Source of the DNA: Hathewaya massiliensis
GTDB lineage: Bacteria > Bacillota > Clostridia > Clostridiales > Clostridiaceae
Direction: 5' to 3'
Assembly: GCF_902143515.1 (NCBI RefSeq)
Contig: NZ_CABFVD010000004.1
Location: 1-64,000, forward strand
Length of the DNA: 64,000 bases
Part shown: positions 37,267 through 45,682 of the stretch, in pieces
Layout: each line of letters begins with the position of its first letter
Position numbering within the stretch: position 1 is the stretch's first letter
Program-made: the position numbers and the translations under genes
The notes under the pieces: generated by a model
What the model saw: the letters and a program-made list of their open reading frames with translations, nothing else
What the model was told of the DNA's origin: nothing
Database searches by the model: none

Positions 37267-39109
37267 TAGATTCACCTCCTAACATTCTTTGTTTTTCATC
37301 TGGAAATATTGTTGTTATCTTTCTCTTCTTGCAATCATAACAAATTCCCACTGTAACTCCACTATGATTTGCATATTTAAATATACTTATTATATTGCCG
37401 TCTTCGTCCTTATTATGTTGTAATAAATATTTATTTTTATCCTTTAAATTTCCAACATATTTGGCTGCTATTTCTATATCATTGCTATCCCAACTTTTAG
37501 GAAACCATGCTTGACCAGTTCCTGATTGTTTTGCTTTTACTCTATGCTTAGGAACATTACCAATCCTTACCCCATTATCATATTCTTTAACTATATTATA
37601 CTCTATTTCTTTTGAATTTAAAAGCTCCATTCCGTCTTGTCCATGGCCCCCACTTTTTAGTCTTATTTCTCCTGATTTAATCTTCTTTGGATTCTTAGGA
37701 TTTGTAAACTCACCTTCATTTGCATGTATTACTGTTTCTTTAGGTATAGATATAAATTCATTCTTATTATCAAGTCCATTATCATAGTTAGCAATAACTT
37801 TCTTTTCTTTAACCGACAACTGAATTTGCTCTCTATCATAATCTCTTCTAAGTTGAGGATTATCTTTTAAATGTTGCCTTAACTTATCTTCCAACTCTTT
37901 AACCTTAACAGTAGCTTTTTCTTGATTCTCAACATCACAAGCTCCAGCTTTAACTCTTTTCCACTTTCTTAGTTCTCTTTCAAGTGCTCTTTGCCTTTGC
38001 TCTGCTTCATAATTCTTAAGTGCTTCTTCTTCATCAGGAACTACAGGTAATTTAGTTATACCAGGAAAATAAGTTGTTAATGTATGCCTACAATTAGGAT
38101 GTAATAGTCCTTTTTCTATAGCTTCACTTAGTAGTGGATATTGTTTATTCTCTTCTATAAACTCTTTACTAGGATGGCTAAATACATCATCTATTATTAC
38201 TTTTCCTTGCCATGGTAAACACTTCTTACAGGTGTTAGCATGAGCACTTACTACTACAAGATATAATCCGTATTCATCACGTTTTTTTCCTTCACCTAAT
38301 AAAGTAGCTCTATGACTTGCAGTTCTCAAAGCCATTTCCGCATATGAAGTGATATTAACCATCTTACCATCTTTATATCTAATACAACTAATCCCTTTGT
38401 CTAAGAAGTCCTTAGTTGCCATATCTATTGCTTGGTTTAAAGTCTTTGCTCCTGCCTGCATATTAACCTGTGCCTTATACAAGACTTGTCTATAAATATC
38501 ATCCATTTTCCTAAGAACTGCATGATTAGCATTCTTTAAATCCTTAGTTACTGTTTCTTGTAATGCATTTAATTTCTTATCATTAACACCAAAGAAATTT
38601 GTTTCTTCTGGTGGCTTTATAGGTCTTTTTAATAACTTAGATATATAATCTTTTAAGCTTTGTTCATCTTCTATATCACTTGGTAAATCAATGGAAGGCA
38701 CTTTGTCTCTAGGCAGTAACTCTTTAGCCTTATCCACAGCCTTTTTAATAAGCTTCTTTACTCTATTCTGTCCTTTTTTATAATTACCATCTATTTCTCT
38801 ATCAATAGCTTCTTGAATAGGATCACTATAAGAATCAACTAAATCCTTATTTCTCTTTCTGTATTTTTCAAGCTCTCTGAGTTTAGTTAATTGCCATTGC
38901 TCCCACTGAAATCCTTCCTTTTGTTGTTCTCTTTCATGGAAATAAAATGCCTTTTTCATAGATGATATAAGGTTAAGCTCCATATCTTGAAAAATCTTTC
39001 TAATATCATAAGACTTTGCCTTTTCTTTTTTTATTTCTGCTTCCATAGATTTTTTAGTAAACTTTTTTAATATATCACCTAGCTTAGATAATTTACTCTT
39101 CTTCGCCAT
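37259..39109 (-). CDS. Phage minor head protein with C-terminal EndoU nuclease domain
   Basis: 616 residues. The first 380 are a phage minor capsid / head morphogenesis protein: helical start, then ARAYAEMALRTASHRA-like segment (YAEMALRTASHRATLLGEG), VVVSAHANTCKKCLPWQGK and LLHPNCRHTLTTYFPG, the paired-Cys and His motif of Phage_min_cap2. The final 130 residues match bacterial EndoU RNase: GEIRLKSGGHGQDGM (His), NGVRIGNVPKHRVKAKQSGTGQ (His, Lys), AWFPKSWDSNDIEIAAKYVG. The domain would be carried in the virion head. It starts right after the portal gene (17-bp overlap). Confidence 0.85.
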   Translation of the reverse strand: MAKKSKLSKLGDILKKFTKKSMEAEIKKEKAKSYDIRKIFQDMELNLISSMKKAFYFHEREQQKEGFQWEQWQLTKLRELEKYRKRNKDLVDSYSDPIQEAIDREIDGNYKKGQNRVKKLIKKAVDKAKELLPRDKVPSIDLPSDIEDEQSLKDYISKLLKRPIKPPEETNFFGVNDKKLNALQETVTKDLKNANHAVLRKMDDIYRQVLYKAQVNMQAGAKTLNQAIDMATKDFLDKGISCIRYKDGKMVNITSYAEMALRTASHRATLLGEGKKRDEYGLYLVVVSAHANTCKKCLPWQGKVIIDDVFSHPSKEFIEENKQYPLLSEAIEKGLLHPNCRHTLTTYFPGITKLPVVPDEEEALKNYEAEQRQRALERELRKWKRVKAGACDVENQEKATVKVKELEDKLRQHLKDNPQLRRDYDREQIQLSVKEKKVIANYDNGLDNKNEFISIPKETVIHANEGEFTNPKNPKKIKSGEIRLKSGGHGQDGMELLNSKEIEYNIVKEYDNGVRIGNVPKHRVKAKQSGTGQAWFPKSWDSNDIEIAAKYVGNLKDKNKYLLQHNKDEDGNIISIFKYANHSGVTVGICYDCKKRKITTIFPDEKQRMLGGESSE

Positions 39110-40622
39110 CTTCTATTTCCTCTGGATCATCATCTTTGTATTTTTCATCATCACCAACAATAGGAGGTTCATCTGTTGTCATATATCCCTGCTCTTCCTT
39201 AAGTCTTTCTACTTCCTCTGCCTTTTCTTCATCTGTCCATGTATCACCATATAATTCTTCAATGCATTGCTCTATACTCATAACACCAAAAGTTTTAGCC
39301 TTTCCTACAGTTTCAACCTTATCATTGAAGGAGGGTGAAGCATACTCACCAAAGTTAATAGTTATATCCATATCATCTTTAGGAGCGTTGTTATTCATGA
39401 CCTCAAAGGTTTTAAAAATAGTATTGATTAACTCCGGTAATACCTCTTGAAGTTCATCTATTATCTTCTTTCTAGTGTACAGTGTAGTCTTTTCCTTTTC
39501 TCTTTGAGCCTCTGCATTATCTAATTTCTTAAGGTCTATTCCTAAAGTTGCTGGAGATATTATTCCTTGTAAGCACATATCCAAAGCTTTAGCATAACTT
39601 TCAATAAAAGCCTGGTATCTAATTTCAGGTTGAATCATATCAATTTTAGAATTCTCTCCTTCTGTAAGTGAAGAATTAAGTTGAATAAACTGATTATCAA
39701 AGGGATTAGGTTGCAACGGCTCTCCTGTATTAGGGTTATGAGGTATTAAATCTTCTGGTATATACTTTTGTACTCTTCCTGCTCTTATTGCATCTATCCA
39801 TTGGCTTATCACTTCATCTAATGCATCAAAGGAATCTGTTTTATTATCAAATATACTTTTACCTCTTCCACTCCACTTTTGGGATTCAAAGAACTTCATA
39901 GGTACTGCCATCATAAAACTATTATCGAAGGTTACGTCTTGTAATTGTTCAAGTCCTGGAACCAAAGATAAAGGAACTTCTTCTCCTCTTTCATCAACTA
40001 GCTTATTCTTTATATATCCTCTGCCAAAACTCTCTATAAGTCTATAGTTTTTGTTTCTTATAGTATAATCAGTAAAGAACTGTACTTCTTGAAGCCTTCC
40101 TCTCTTTACTGTGTAATCTACTCTTTCACCACTGTAATACTCCAATATAGGATATGGAGTTAAATCAGTATCTATAGTTATTTTAAAAGCTCCATCACCA
40201 GCAACAAGGGATTCAACAATAGATTTTTTTATTAGTTTATTAAACTTGTTATCCTTACATATTTCTTCCCATATCTTTTGCTGTGTTTCTTCCATATCTA
40301 TACTGTTTATATCACTTGTAACTATATCTGCTAATGTCTCAACTATTATTGCTGGTAACCCACTATGCATTTTCCTTATATTCAATTTTTCACTTGGTAC
40401 TGCAGCCCAAAATCTAGATTTGCTTACCTGGTCTAAAGCCATACTCTTAAAAAATTGGTCTAGTTCCGATGGATCCCCTCTGTACCATATTCTGTTTTTC
40501 ATCACATTACCCTCATAACTTAAGGGTTCCCTTATCATTACTGGATTTTGTATTGCCGGTTGAATATTTAAAAGCTTTATAGCTGCTTTAGTTGCCATCT
40601 CTTTAAACCACCCCACTTTCAT
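39093..40622 (-). CDS. Portal protein (SPP1 gp6-like)
   Basis: Ring at the capsid vertex through which DNA is packed. 509 residues from ATG 40622, which overlaps the terminase stop (TGATG). Central region YPILEYYSGERVDYTVKRGRLQEV, FFESQKWSGRGKSIFDNKTDSFDALDEVISQWIDAIRAG and GIDLKKLDNAEAQREKEK are portal signatures; the tail is acidic (EEIEDGEEE). Confidence 0.92.
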   Translation of the reverse strand: MKVGWFKEMATKAAIKLLNIQPAIQNPVMIREPLSYEGNVMKNRIWYRGDPSELDQFFKSMALDQVSKSRFWAAVPSEKLNIRKMHSGLPAIIVETLADIVTSDINSIDMEETQQKIWEEICKDNKFNKLIKKSIVESLVAGDGAFKITIDTDLTPYPILEYYSGERVDYTVKRGRLQEVQFFTDYTIRNKNYRLIESFGRGYIKNKLVDERGEEVPLSLVPGLEQLQDVTFDNSFMMAVPMKFFESQKWSGRGKSIFDNKTDSFDALDEVISQWIDAIRAGRVQKYIPEDLIPHNPNTGEPLQPNPFDNQFIQLNSSLTEGENSKIDMIQPEIRYQAFIESYAKALDMCLQGIISPATLGIDLKKLDNAEAQREKEKTTLYTRKKIIDELQEVLPELINTIFKTFEVMNNNAPKDDMDITINFGEYASPSFNDKVETVGKAKTFGVMSIEQCIEELYGDTWTDEEKAEEVERLKEEQGYMTTDEPPIVGDDEKYKDDDPEEIEDGEEE

Positions 40623-41974
40623 CACTCTCCTTTATAGTTTCCTATTAACTTCCTATATGGAATCCATGCATATTGAGAACTATTTATTGTATGGTCATTT
40701 GCATCCTCTGGCTCGTCCTTATCCTCTTTCCAACTATAAACTTCTAGCTCTCCTATATGTTCTTTACATGTATCAACAACATAGTAGAATATACCCTCAA
40801 TAGAATCTATCCATGTTTGTACGAAAAGTATTCTATCAAGTATTTCAACTTTCTTATATGAGTTAATAAAGTTATATAGATTAGGTTTTTGCCTTTTAAG
40901 TTTCTTCAATTCTGTTATTGTTGCTTGGTCTGCACTATCAACAAATACATCTCTAGCAAGTCCCCAATTCTTTCTATTCTTCTCTAAAAAGTTTACAAAT
41001 TTAATAGCCGTATCACTTGGAGCTAAAGGCCTTTCTTTATTATCTTTGTTGTTATACACTTCTTCATCAAGATATATAAGCTTCTTATCCTCTGTTATAC
41101 CCATGAAGGTCATAGCAATAGTATCATTACTTTGACTTGAATAAGATGTATCAAGTCCAGCTGTGTAATATATAAATTTAAACTTCTTAGCTTCTTGCTT
41201 AGTTATTAGATTCTTTTTCCTATCAAAGCAAGTAAATATAAGTCCTGTTGCTCTACCTCTTAAGCCTAGTATCTTATTCTTATATAACTTAGTTCCTTTT
41301 GGAGCACTCATTTTCTTTTTCTCTATATCCTCATTACTAAGACTTGCATTATCATAGAAACTAAAAAACCAGTAGGTCCAATTAGGCTTCTCTTCTGAAT
41401 TGAGTTGCTCTAATATTTCTACTGGTACATCTTTTTTATATTTTTCTAATGGTCTACTACAATTTATAAACTCTGAATAAATAGGTAAGTTAGGGTCATC
41501 AGGATTAAGTGTGGCCATAAGATAATCATTTCTAGTACATATCTCTCTTACAAATTCAATACTTGCTGTGTTAATCTCATCTATAAGCACACAACCAAAT
41601 TGAGAACCTAATGCCATCTTCCACTTATCAACATTGTCATATCCTAAAATATAAATTATCTTTTCTCCATTACTGGTTTGATATCTTATATGAGGTATCT
41701 TATTATCCTTATCACCATTACCGTTATACTTAACTAAATCCCCAAATACATCTATAATTCCATATTCCTTTTGGATTATATTCTTCTCTGCTACCCCTGT
41801 TGTTTTAGCTGCTATAACATGCATTTTCTTTTTAGACTTAGCAACCTTTAGCATGAACTTTGTAATTCCTACTGTGGTCTTTCCTGCTGCTGTTGTACCT
41901 TCTAAAAATTCTACAGGAGCATTATGTTTTAAAAAAGCTTTATACTTAGGAGATAACTTATATTCATTGCTCAT
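40622..41974 (-). CDS. terL: Terminase large subunit
   Basis: ATP-driven packaging motor and nuclease. 450 residues from ATG 41974 (ribosome site AGGTGA). Walker A variant EFLEGTTAAGKTTVGITKF, Walker B CVLIDEINTAS, motif III MATLNPDDPNLPIY and nuclease Asp residues in YYTAGLDTSYSSQSNDTIAM and DVFVDSADQATI are visible. The start overlaps the end of the small subunit gene. Confidence 0.94.
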   Translation of the reverse strand: MSNEYKLSPKYKAFLKHNAPVEFLEGTTAAGKTTVGITKFMLKVAKSKKKMHVIAAKTTGVAEKNIIQKEYGIIDVFGDLVKYNGNGDKDNKIPHIRYQTSNGEKIIYILGYDNVDKWKMALGSQFGCVLIDEINTASIEFVREICTRNDYLMATLNPDDPNLPIYSEFINCSRPLEKYKKDVPVEILEQLNSEEKPNWTYWFFSFYDNASLSNEDIEKKKMSAPKGTKLYKNKILGLRGRATGLIFTCFDRKKNLITKQEAKKFKFIYYTAGLDTSYSSQSNDTIAMTFMGITEDKKLIYLDEEVYNNKDNKERPLAPSDTAIKFVNFLEKNRKNWGLARDVFVDSADQATITELKKLKRQKPNLYNFINSYKKVEILDRILFVQTWIDSIEGIFYYVVDTCKEHIGELEVYSWKEDKDEPEDANDHTINSSQYAWIPYRKLIGNYKGE

Positions 41975-42434
41975 TGTCTTCATCACCTAATTGCTCTAGT
42001 ATTGAATCTAGCTTAGTTGTAGAATTAATTTTCATATTGCCGCTATGTTCAATATCTTGTTTATCTCTCCACTCTTGTGGCTTTCTATTCTTTAACCAAA
42101 ATATTTGTGCTGTTGTATCTGGAAGTACTTCCTTTTCAACTTCTTTAGTTACTTCTAATTCACCTGTAACCTCACTAATTTCTTTGGTTACTTCTTTGTA
42201 TCTATAGCCTAATGCCCTTTTTAAGAGTGCATTTTCTACTTCAAAGTCTATTACTTCTTTACCCTTTTTTAGGACTTCGGAAAGTTCGGAATGTTCCTTT
42301 TTATATTTATAAAATGTAGTTAATCCTATACCTAAATTCTTAGCTATTTGTTCATCGGTGAGCCCATTTCTTGCCCACCCTCCAACTAATATCAATTTAT
42401 CTTTTACATTAGTTTCATATTTAGACTTTGCCAT
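41964..42434 (-). CDS. terS: Terminase small subunit
   Basis: DNA recognition subunit of the packaging enzyme; 156 residues. N-terminal HTH LVGGWARNGLTDEQIAKNLGIGLTTFYKYKKEHSEL, then the oligomerisation helices VENALLKRALGYRYKEVTKEI, and the pattern TTAQIFWLKNRKPQEWRDKQD that is nearly invariant in small terminases of this type. Confidence 0.93.
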   Translation of the reverse strand: MAKSKYETNVKDKLILVGGWARNGLTDEQIAKNLGIGLTTFYKYKKEHSELSEVLKKGKEVIDFEVENALLKRALGYRYKEVTKEISEVTGELEVTKEVEKEVLPDTTAQIFWLKNRKPQEWRDKQDIEHSGNMKINSTTKLDSILEQLGDEDNEQ

Positions 42435-42461
42435 GAACTCACCTCTCTTAGTTTATAACTA

Positions 42462-43187
42462 TTATTTTTGAGTTGGAAGAAACTGAATAGATATCAAATT
42501 ATTTTTATTTATAGTAAATGTAAATTCATCTTTTATATTATCTTTTCGCAAATCTCCCCTTATTATATGCCTTGATATGATTACTTCATATAAATAGTTA
42601 TGTAGTTCATTGCATATATTTTTATCTAATTTACTTACGTATTCATAAATAAAAAATTTTAAATCTGATTTGGAGAAAACTATTTTATCTTTATTATTCA
42701 ATACCCAGTAATATTCAAAAATTTTTGTATTAAAATTTGAGCTTTTATCAACTGAATTATTTAACTTTTTATATAAATCCTCATCTTCTTTAACCTTTTC
42801 TACTATATATTTATAAAATAGCATATCCTGACCATATTCCGTCTTCATGTTATAAACCCTAATTCTCTTATTAAATTTAAAAAATTTAATAAGAGAACGT
42901 AACCACATAATAGTTGACAATAAGAATATACTTCTTAACATAACTTCTTTATAATTTGGTATATTTTTTATTATTTTTATTCCAATTACATCATTAGAAT
43001 ATCCTAAAACTGAAATTAATAGGGATATAAAAAATAGTATTTTGTTACTATCCACTCCCGCCTTGTACCGTTCTTCTAATTTATCTATTTTCCTTATTAA
43101 TAGATCTTCGTAATGTAATAATCTTTGATGTTCAATCAATGTTTTATATTCATTTCCTTCTTTTTTTGCCTTTCTATAATATACCAT
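42462..43187 (-). CDS. Two-helix membrane protein, unknown (accessory)
   Basis: 241 residues: coiled N-terminal segment with LRKIDKLEERYKAGVDSN-like heptads, two membrane segments (about 50-72 and 82-100), then a cytoplasmic helical domain with many Lys/Asp. Not part of the conserved phage set. It has a separate promoter region with a 9-bp inverted repeat just upstream of its ribosome site and lies between packaging genes and the next accessory gene. No function proposed. Confidence 0.6.
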   Translation of the reverse strand: MVYYRKAKKEGNEYKTLIEHQRLLHYEDLLIRKIDKLEERYKAGVDSNKILFFISLLISVLGYSNDVIGIKIIKNIPNYKEVMLRSIFLLSTIMWLRSLIKFFKFNKRIRVYNMKTEYGQDMLFYKYIVEKVKEDEDLYKKLNNSVDKSSNFNTKIFEYYWVLNNKDKIVFSKSDLKFFIYEYVSKLDKNICNELHNYLYEVIISRHIIRGDLRKDNIKDEFTFTINKNNLISIQFLPTQK

Positions 43188-43197
43188 TGTGCGCCTC

Positions 43198-43235
43198 CGA
43201 TAATTATATAAAATTTGTGTTATATGTAATTATCG
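43198..43235. repeat. 9-bp inverted repeat at the membrane gene promoter
   Basis: CGATAATTA (43198-43206) and TAATTATCG (43227-43235), right before the GGAGGCG ribosome site of the adjacent membrane gene. It may be an operator or mRNA leader hairpin. Confidence 0.45.
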
Positions 43236-43306
43236 TATAGTTACACTTCATCTTTATATATAACTAAAAGTTAGTTTCACAATGCCACCCCCTTAATTTA
43301 TCCATT

Positions 43307-43336
43307 AAAAAAGAGCCCTGTTATGAGCTCCCTTTA
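43307..43336 (-). terminator. Terminator after DUF2971-like gene
   Basis: On the minus strand, GAGC / GCTC with A-T extension around an 10-base loop, followed by six T. Confidence 0.6.
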
Positions 43337-43362
43337 AATTAAATTTTTATAAATGCTTTTCA

Positions 43363-44115
43363 TTACCTTTTGTTGGATATAAATTCTACAAGCAAACCAT
43401 TTTCTAAAAGTTGTTTAGTCTCCATAAGACACGAAAACTCTGATATATCACCTATGTCTATTGTTAAATTTTCTTCTGGATCATCTATGTGTCTATTTAA
43501 AATAATTATTCTATGTTCCTGTTGATATTCATAAGTTTTCTTATCTTTATAAAAAAATCTATTATTAGTTGGAAACCCATATATCCTGTCTGAATGATTT
43601 TGGTTCATGTCTGTGTATTCTACGCATCTTGCTTCATGCTTTATATTTTGTTTTTTAAATGCTTCGTCAATTCTGTTCAAGAAATCACCCGGTGAAATAT
43701 GTAAAGCATATTCCCCAAACTCTTTGATGATTTCCTCTTTTTGGATGTCGGTAAATTCTAATATATATTTATTCTCATCATATTTTTTTAAATTATCTTC
43801 TGTTATGCATGTCATGCAAAATACCGGCGTGCTTAAATCTTCCGTATTTCTTGCTATAGCTCTTTTTGATTTTGCTGTTACTATTTCTTTCCCTGTCAAA
43901 GGATCTTTAAATTTAATCGTAGCATCATTTATAATTAAAGCTGCCTCGTTCGAATCTCCTCTGCCCTTAGTTTTATTCTTTTCTTCATAATCGATAAAAT
44001 GTTGTAAATTTCTCATGTAAAGTTTCCCACTTTTAAGTGACTCTAAATGTTTTTTCTTGCCAAATTTAAAGAAACTAATCATGCGTTGTGAATTCTTTTT
44101 TATTGCAGTTTCCAT
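43363..44115 (-). CDS. DUF2971-like accessory protein
   Basis: 250 residues from ATG 44115 (GAAGGT upstream; an earlier ATG lacks a ribosome site). Landmarks: MISFFKFGKKKHLESLKSGKLYMRNLQHFIDYEE at the start, PVFCMTCITEDN in the middle, and KTYEYQQEHRIIILNR near the end. The start ('...HLESLKSGKLYM-N') and the QQEHRI motif recall the DUF2971 family, which occurs widely in defence-type loci; assignment is from memory of the pattern. It has its own terminator and is outside the phage core set. Confidence 0.5.
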   Translation of the reverse strand: METAIKKNSQRMISFFKFGKKKHLESLKSGKLYMRNLQHFIDYEEKNKTKGRGDSNEAALIINDATIKFKDPLTGKEIVTAKSKRAIARNTEDLSTPVFCMTCITEDNLKKYDENKYILEFTDIQKEEIIKEFGEYALHISPGDFLNRIDEAFKKQNIKHEARCVEYTDMNQNHSDRIYGFPTNNRFFYKDKKTYEYQQEHRIIILNRHIDDPEENLTIDIGDISEFSCLMETKQLLENGLLVEFISNKR

Positions 44116-44248
44116 GTTAATACCTTCTTTCATATATTTGTTTATGTTATATGTTTCTACACAAAAGAAGGTAACCCTCTAGCAATCGTTCGCCCTTTTA
44201 TTCTACAACTTATATAAAAAGGAAATATTTATACCAAAACTATTAAAC

Positions 44249-44458
44249 TCACCTCTGCCTAATAACTCCCTTAATTCTCCTATAGCTTCTCTCACTCATA
44301 CATTCTCTTAAATTATCACTTACATTTTCCTTCTTAATCTTCCTACTAGAACAATAAGGACACACTAAATATCCTTTCATGCCTTCTACATCTTCACTTA
44401 ATAAAACAAACTCACACTTACAGCCACAACACTTGTAACTTGTATAAATACTTAGCAT
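44249..44458 (-). CDS. Small zinc-ribbon protein
   Basis: 69 residues: SYKCCGCKCEFVLLSEDVEGMKG then CPYCSSRKIKKENV, two CxxC pairs making one zinc ribbon, followed by a basic helix. Such proteins are common between methyltransferase and terminase genes in clostridial phages and probably bind nucleic acid. Confidence 0.65.
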   Translation of the reverse strand: MLSIYTSYKCCGCKCEFVLLSEDVEGMKGYLVCPYCSSRKIKKENVSDNLRECMSERSYRRIKGVIRQR

Positions 44459-44474
44459 ATCCTCACATCCTTTT

Positions 44475-45230
44475 TTAATAATTAGTTATAATTAATTCTT
44501 TATACTTTCCTCTTGCATTCTGCTCTTTAGAAACAGAGTAATTAACCTCAACTTCTTTTATATTAAAGTCCTTGTACCATTCTCTAACCATTTCATGATC
44601 ATTTATAGTTAATAAGAACTTCCCTTTTAAATTTATAAGCTTATCTCTTAATATTAAATGTTCTTTTTCTTCAAATGTATTACCATAACCTGTAGTTTGA
44701 AAATATGGAGGATCACAAAAGAAAAAACTATGTTTTCTATCATACTTTTCAATAACTTTTTCAAAACTTAGATTTTCTACATAAGTATTTCTTAGCCTTT
44801 CTTTTATATCTCCTAGAACTCCTTTATAAAATATCTGTGGCGAAGGTCTAGTCGTGGTCCCATACCCGTATGTTCCCATTCTACTTGCAAAGCTTTGAGA
44901 TATTAAATATAAAAACCTCACTGCTCTATGTATGTCAGTAAGGTTTCCTATCTCAATATTTTTATATTCTTCAAATACATCTCTACCTGAGAACTCATAT
45001 TCTAGTTGTCTTTCTATTTCAGGAGCATGATACTTAATCATCTTAAATAAGTTTATTAATTCCTTGTCTATATCATTTATAACCTCTATTTTTGAAGGCG
45101 CTTTTCCAAAATAAACCCATCCTGCTCCAAAGAATAATTCAACATAACAAATATGTTCTGGTATCAGTTCTATTATTGTTTTTCTTAATTTACTTTTTCC
45201 GCCCATACGAGCTATTGGTGGCTTAAGCAT
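44475..45230 (-). CDS. DNA adenine methyltransferase, D12 class (copy 1)
   Basis: 251 residues; methylates the N6 of adenine. AdoMet-binding motif PPIARMGGKSKLRKTIIELIPEHICYVELFFGAGWVYFGK, catalytic FFFCDPPYFQTTGYG (DPPY). No restriction partner nearby. It may protect phage DNA or mark packaging or replication sites. It is the first gene after the region with TTAATGCA iterons and a terminator, so it may be read as a late gene. Confidence 0.92.
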   Translation of the reverse strand: MLKPPIARMGGKSKLRKTIIELIPEHICYVELFFGAGWVYFGKAPSKIEVINDIDKELINLFKMIKYHAPEIERQLEYEFSGRDVFEEYKNIEIGNLTDIHRAVRFLYLISQSFASRMGTYGYGTTTRPSPQIFYKGVLGDIKERLRNTYVENLSFEKVIEKYDRKHSFFFCDPPYFQTTGYGNTFEEKEHLILRDKLINLKGKFLLTINDHEMVREWYKDFNIKEVEVNYSVSKEQNARGKYKELIITNY

Positions 45231-45285
45231 TTATATCACTCCTAGTAATTTTTATTCTATTGGGTTAATTACACACCGCCACCAT

Positions 45286-45318
45286 ATAAAAAAGCACCTG
45301 GATTATTCCAAGCGCTTT
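45286..45318 (-). terminator. Terminator in the leader of the late genes
   Basis: 11-bp stem with two G-U pairs (minus-strand AAAGCGCTTGG / CCAGGTGCTTT), 6-base loop, followed by TTTTTTAT. It lies upstream of, not after, the late genes. Confidence 0.75.
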
Positions 45319-45364
45319 ACTTAAATTTTCTATGATACTAGAATAACATGCCTTTATAGTGGTT

Positions 45365-45394
45365 TTAATGCAGACTTAATGCAAACTTAATGCA
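45365..45394. repeat. Three 11-bp-spaced TTAATGCA iterons
   Basis: TTAATGCA at 45365-45372, 45376-45383 and 45387-45394. The spacing is one helical turn, so a protein could bind all three from one DNA face. Confidence 0.7.
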
Positions 45395-45449
45395 CTATTT
45401 TTTAATATCTAATTTAATCTCTTATACTCCAATTTATCAAAGTAATCCA

Positions 45450-45478
45450 TTGACTTTTATGAATATTCTTATTATAAT
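45450..45478 (+). promoter_or_regulatory. Strong plus-strand sigma-A-type promoter
   Basis: TTGACT (45450-45455), 17 bp, TATAAT (45473-45478), a near-consensus promoter reading against the phage late genes toward the 29-codon gene. Confidence 0.8.
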
Positions 45479-45550
45479 TAATGTTACAATGTAGCTATTA
45501 ACTGGAAGATGTATCATAACTATAAAGATACATCTAAAGGAGTAATAGAT

Positions 45551-45640
45551 ATGCCTAAATTATTAATATTTTTCCTTGATAAGCTATTTGGCGAATCAAA
45601 GATTGTGATAGTTATTGGTAACAATAATACTATCAATTAG
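45551..45640 (+). CDS. 29-residue hydrophobic peptide, independent mini-gene
   Basis: Peptide MPKLLIFFLDKLFGESKIVI followed by VIGNNNTIN. It has a complete unit: promoter at 45450, a 9-bp leader hairpin (45507-45515 / 45527-45535), ribosome site AAAGGAG 8 bases before ATG, and a perfect terminator right after the stop. The length and hydrophobic N-terminus with polar tail recall toxins of type I toxin-antitoxin modules, but no antisense RNA is obvious and no family is recognised. It is opposite to the flanking late and early genes. Confidence 0.6.
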   Translation: MPKLLIFFLDKLFGESKIVIVIGNNNTIN

Positions 45641-45643
45641 GCT

Positions 45644-45668
45644 AAAGAGCGGTTTACCGCTCTTTTTT
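45644..45668 (+). terminator. Terminator of the mini-gene
   Basis: AAAGAGCGG / CCGCTCTTT, loop TTTA, followed by TTTAT. Its minus-strand version follows the late-regulator gene but lacks a good T-run. Confidence 0.88.
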
Positions 45669-45682
45669 ATTTTTATTTATAT

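Larger units (their letters stand above)
45231..45449 (-). promoter_or_regulatory. Late control region: iterons plus leader terminator
   Basis: A gene-free stretch before the late genes. Three TTAATGCA copies lie exactly 11 bp apart (45365-45394); on the minus strand they read TGCATTAA and precede ACTATAAAGG, a possible -10. About 70 bp further the minus-strand RNA would meet a strong intrinsic terminator (arms 45291-45301 and 45308-45318, T-run). Activation or antitermination by the adjacent late regulator is a likely model. Confidence 0.5.
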
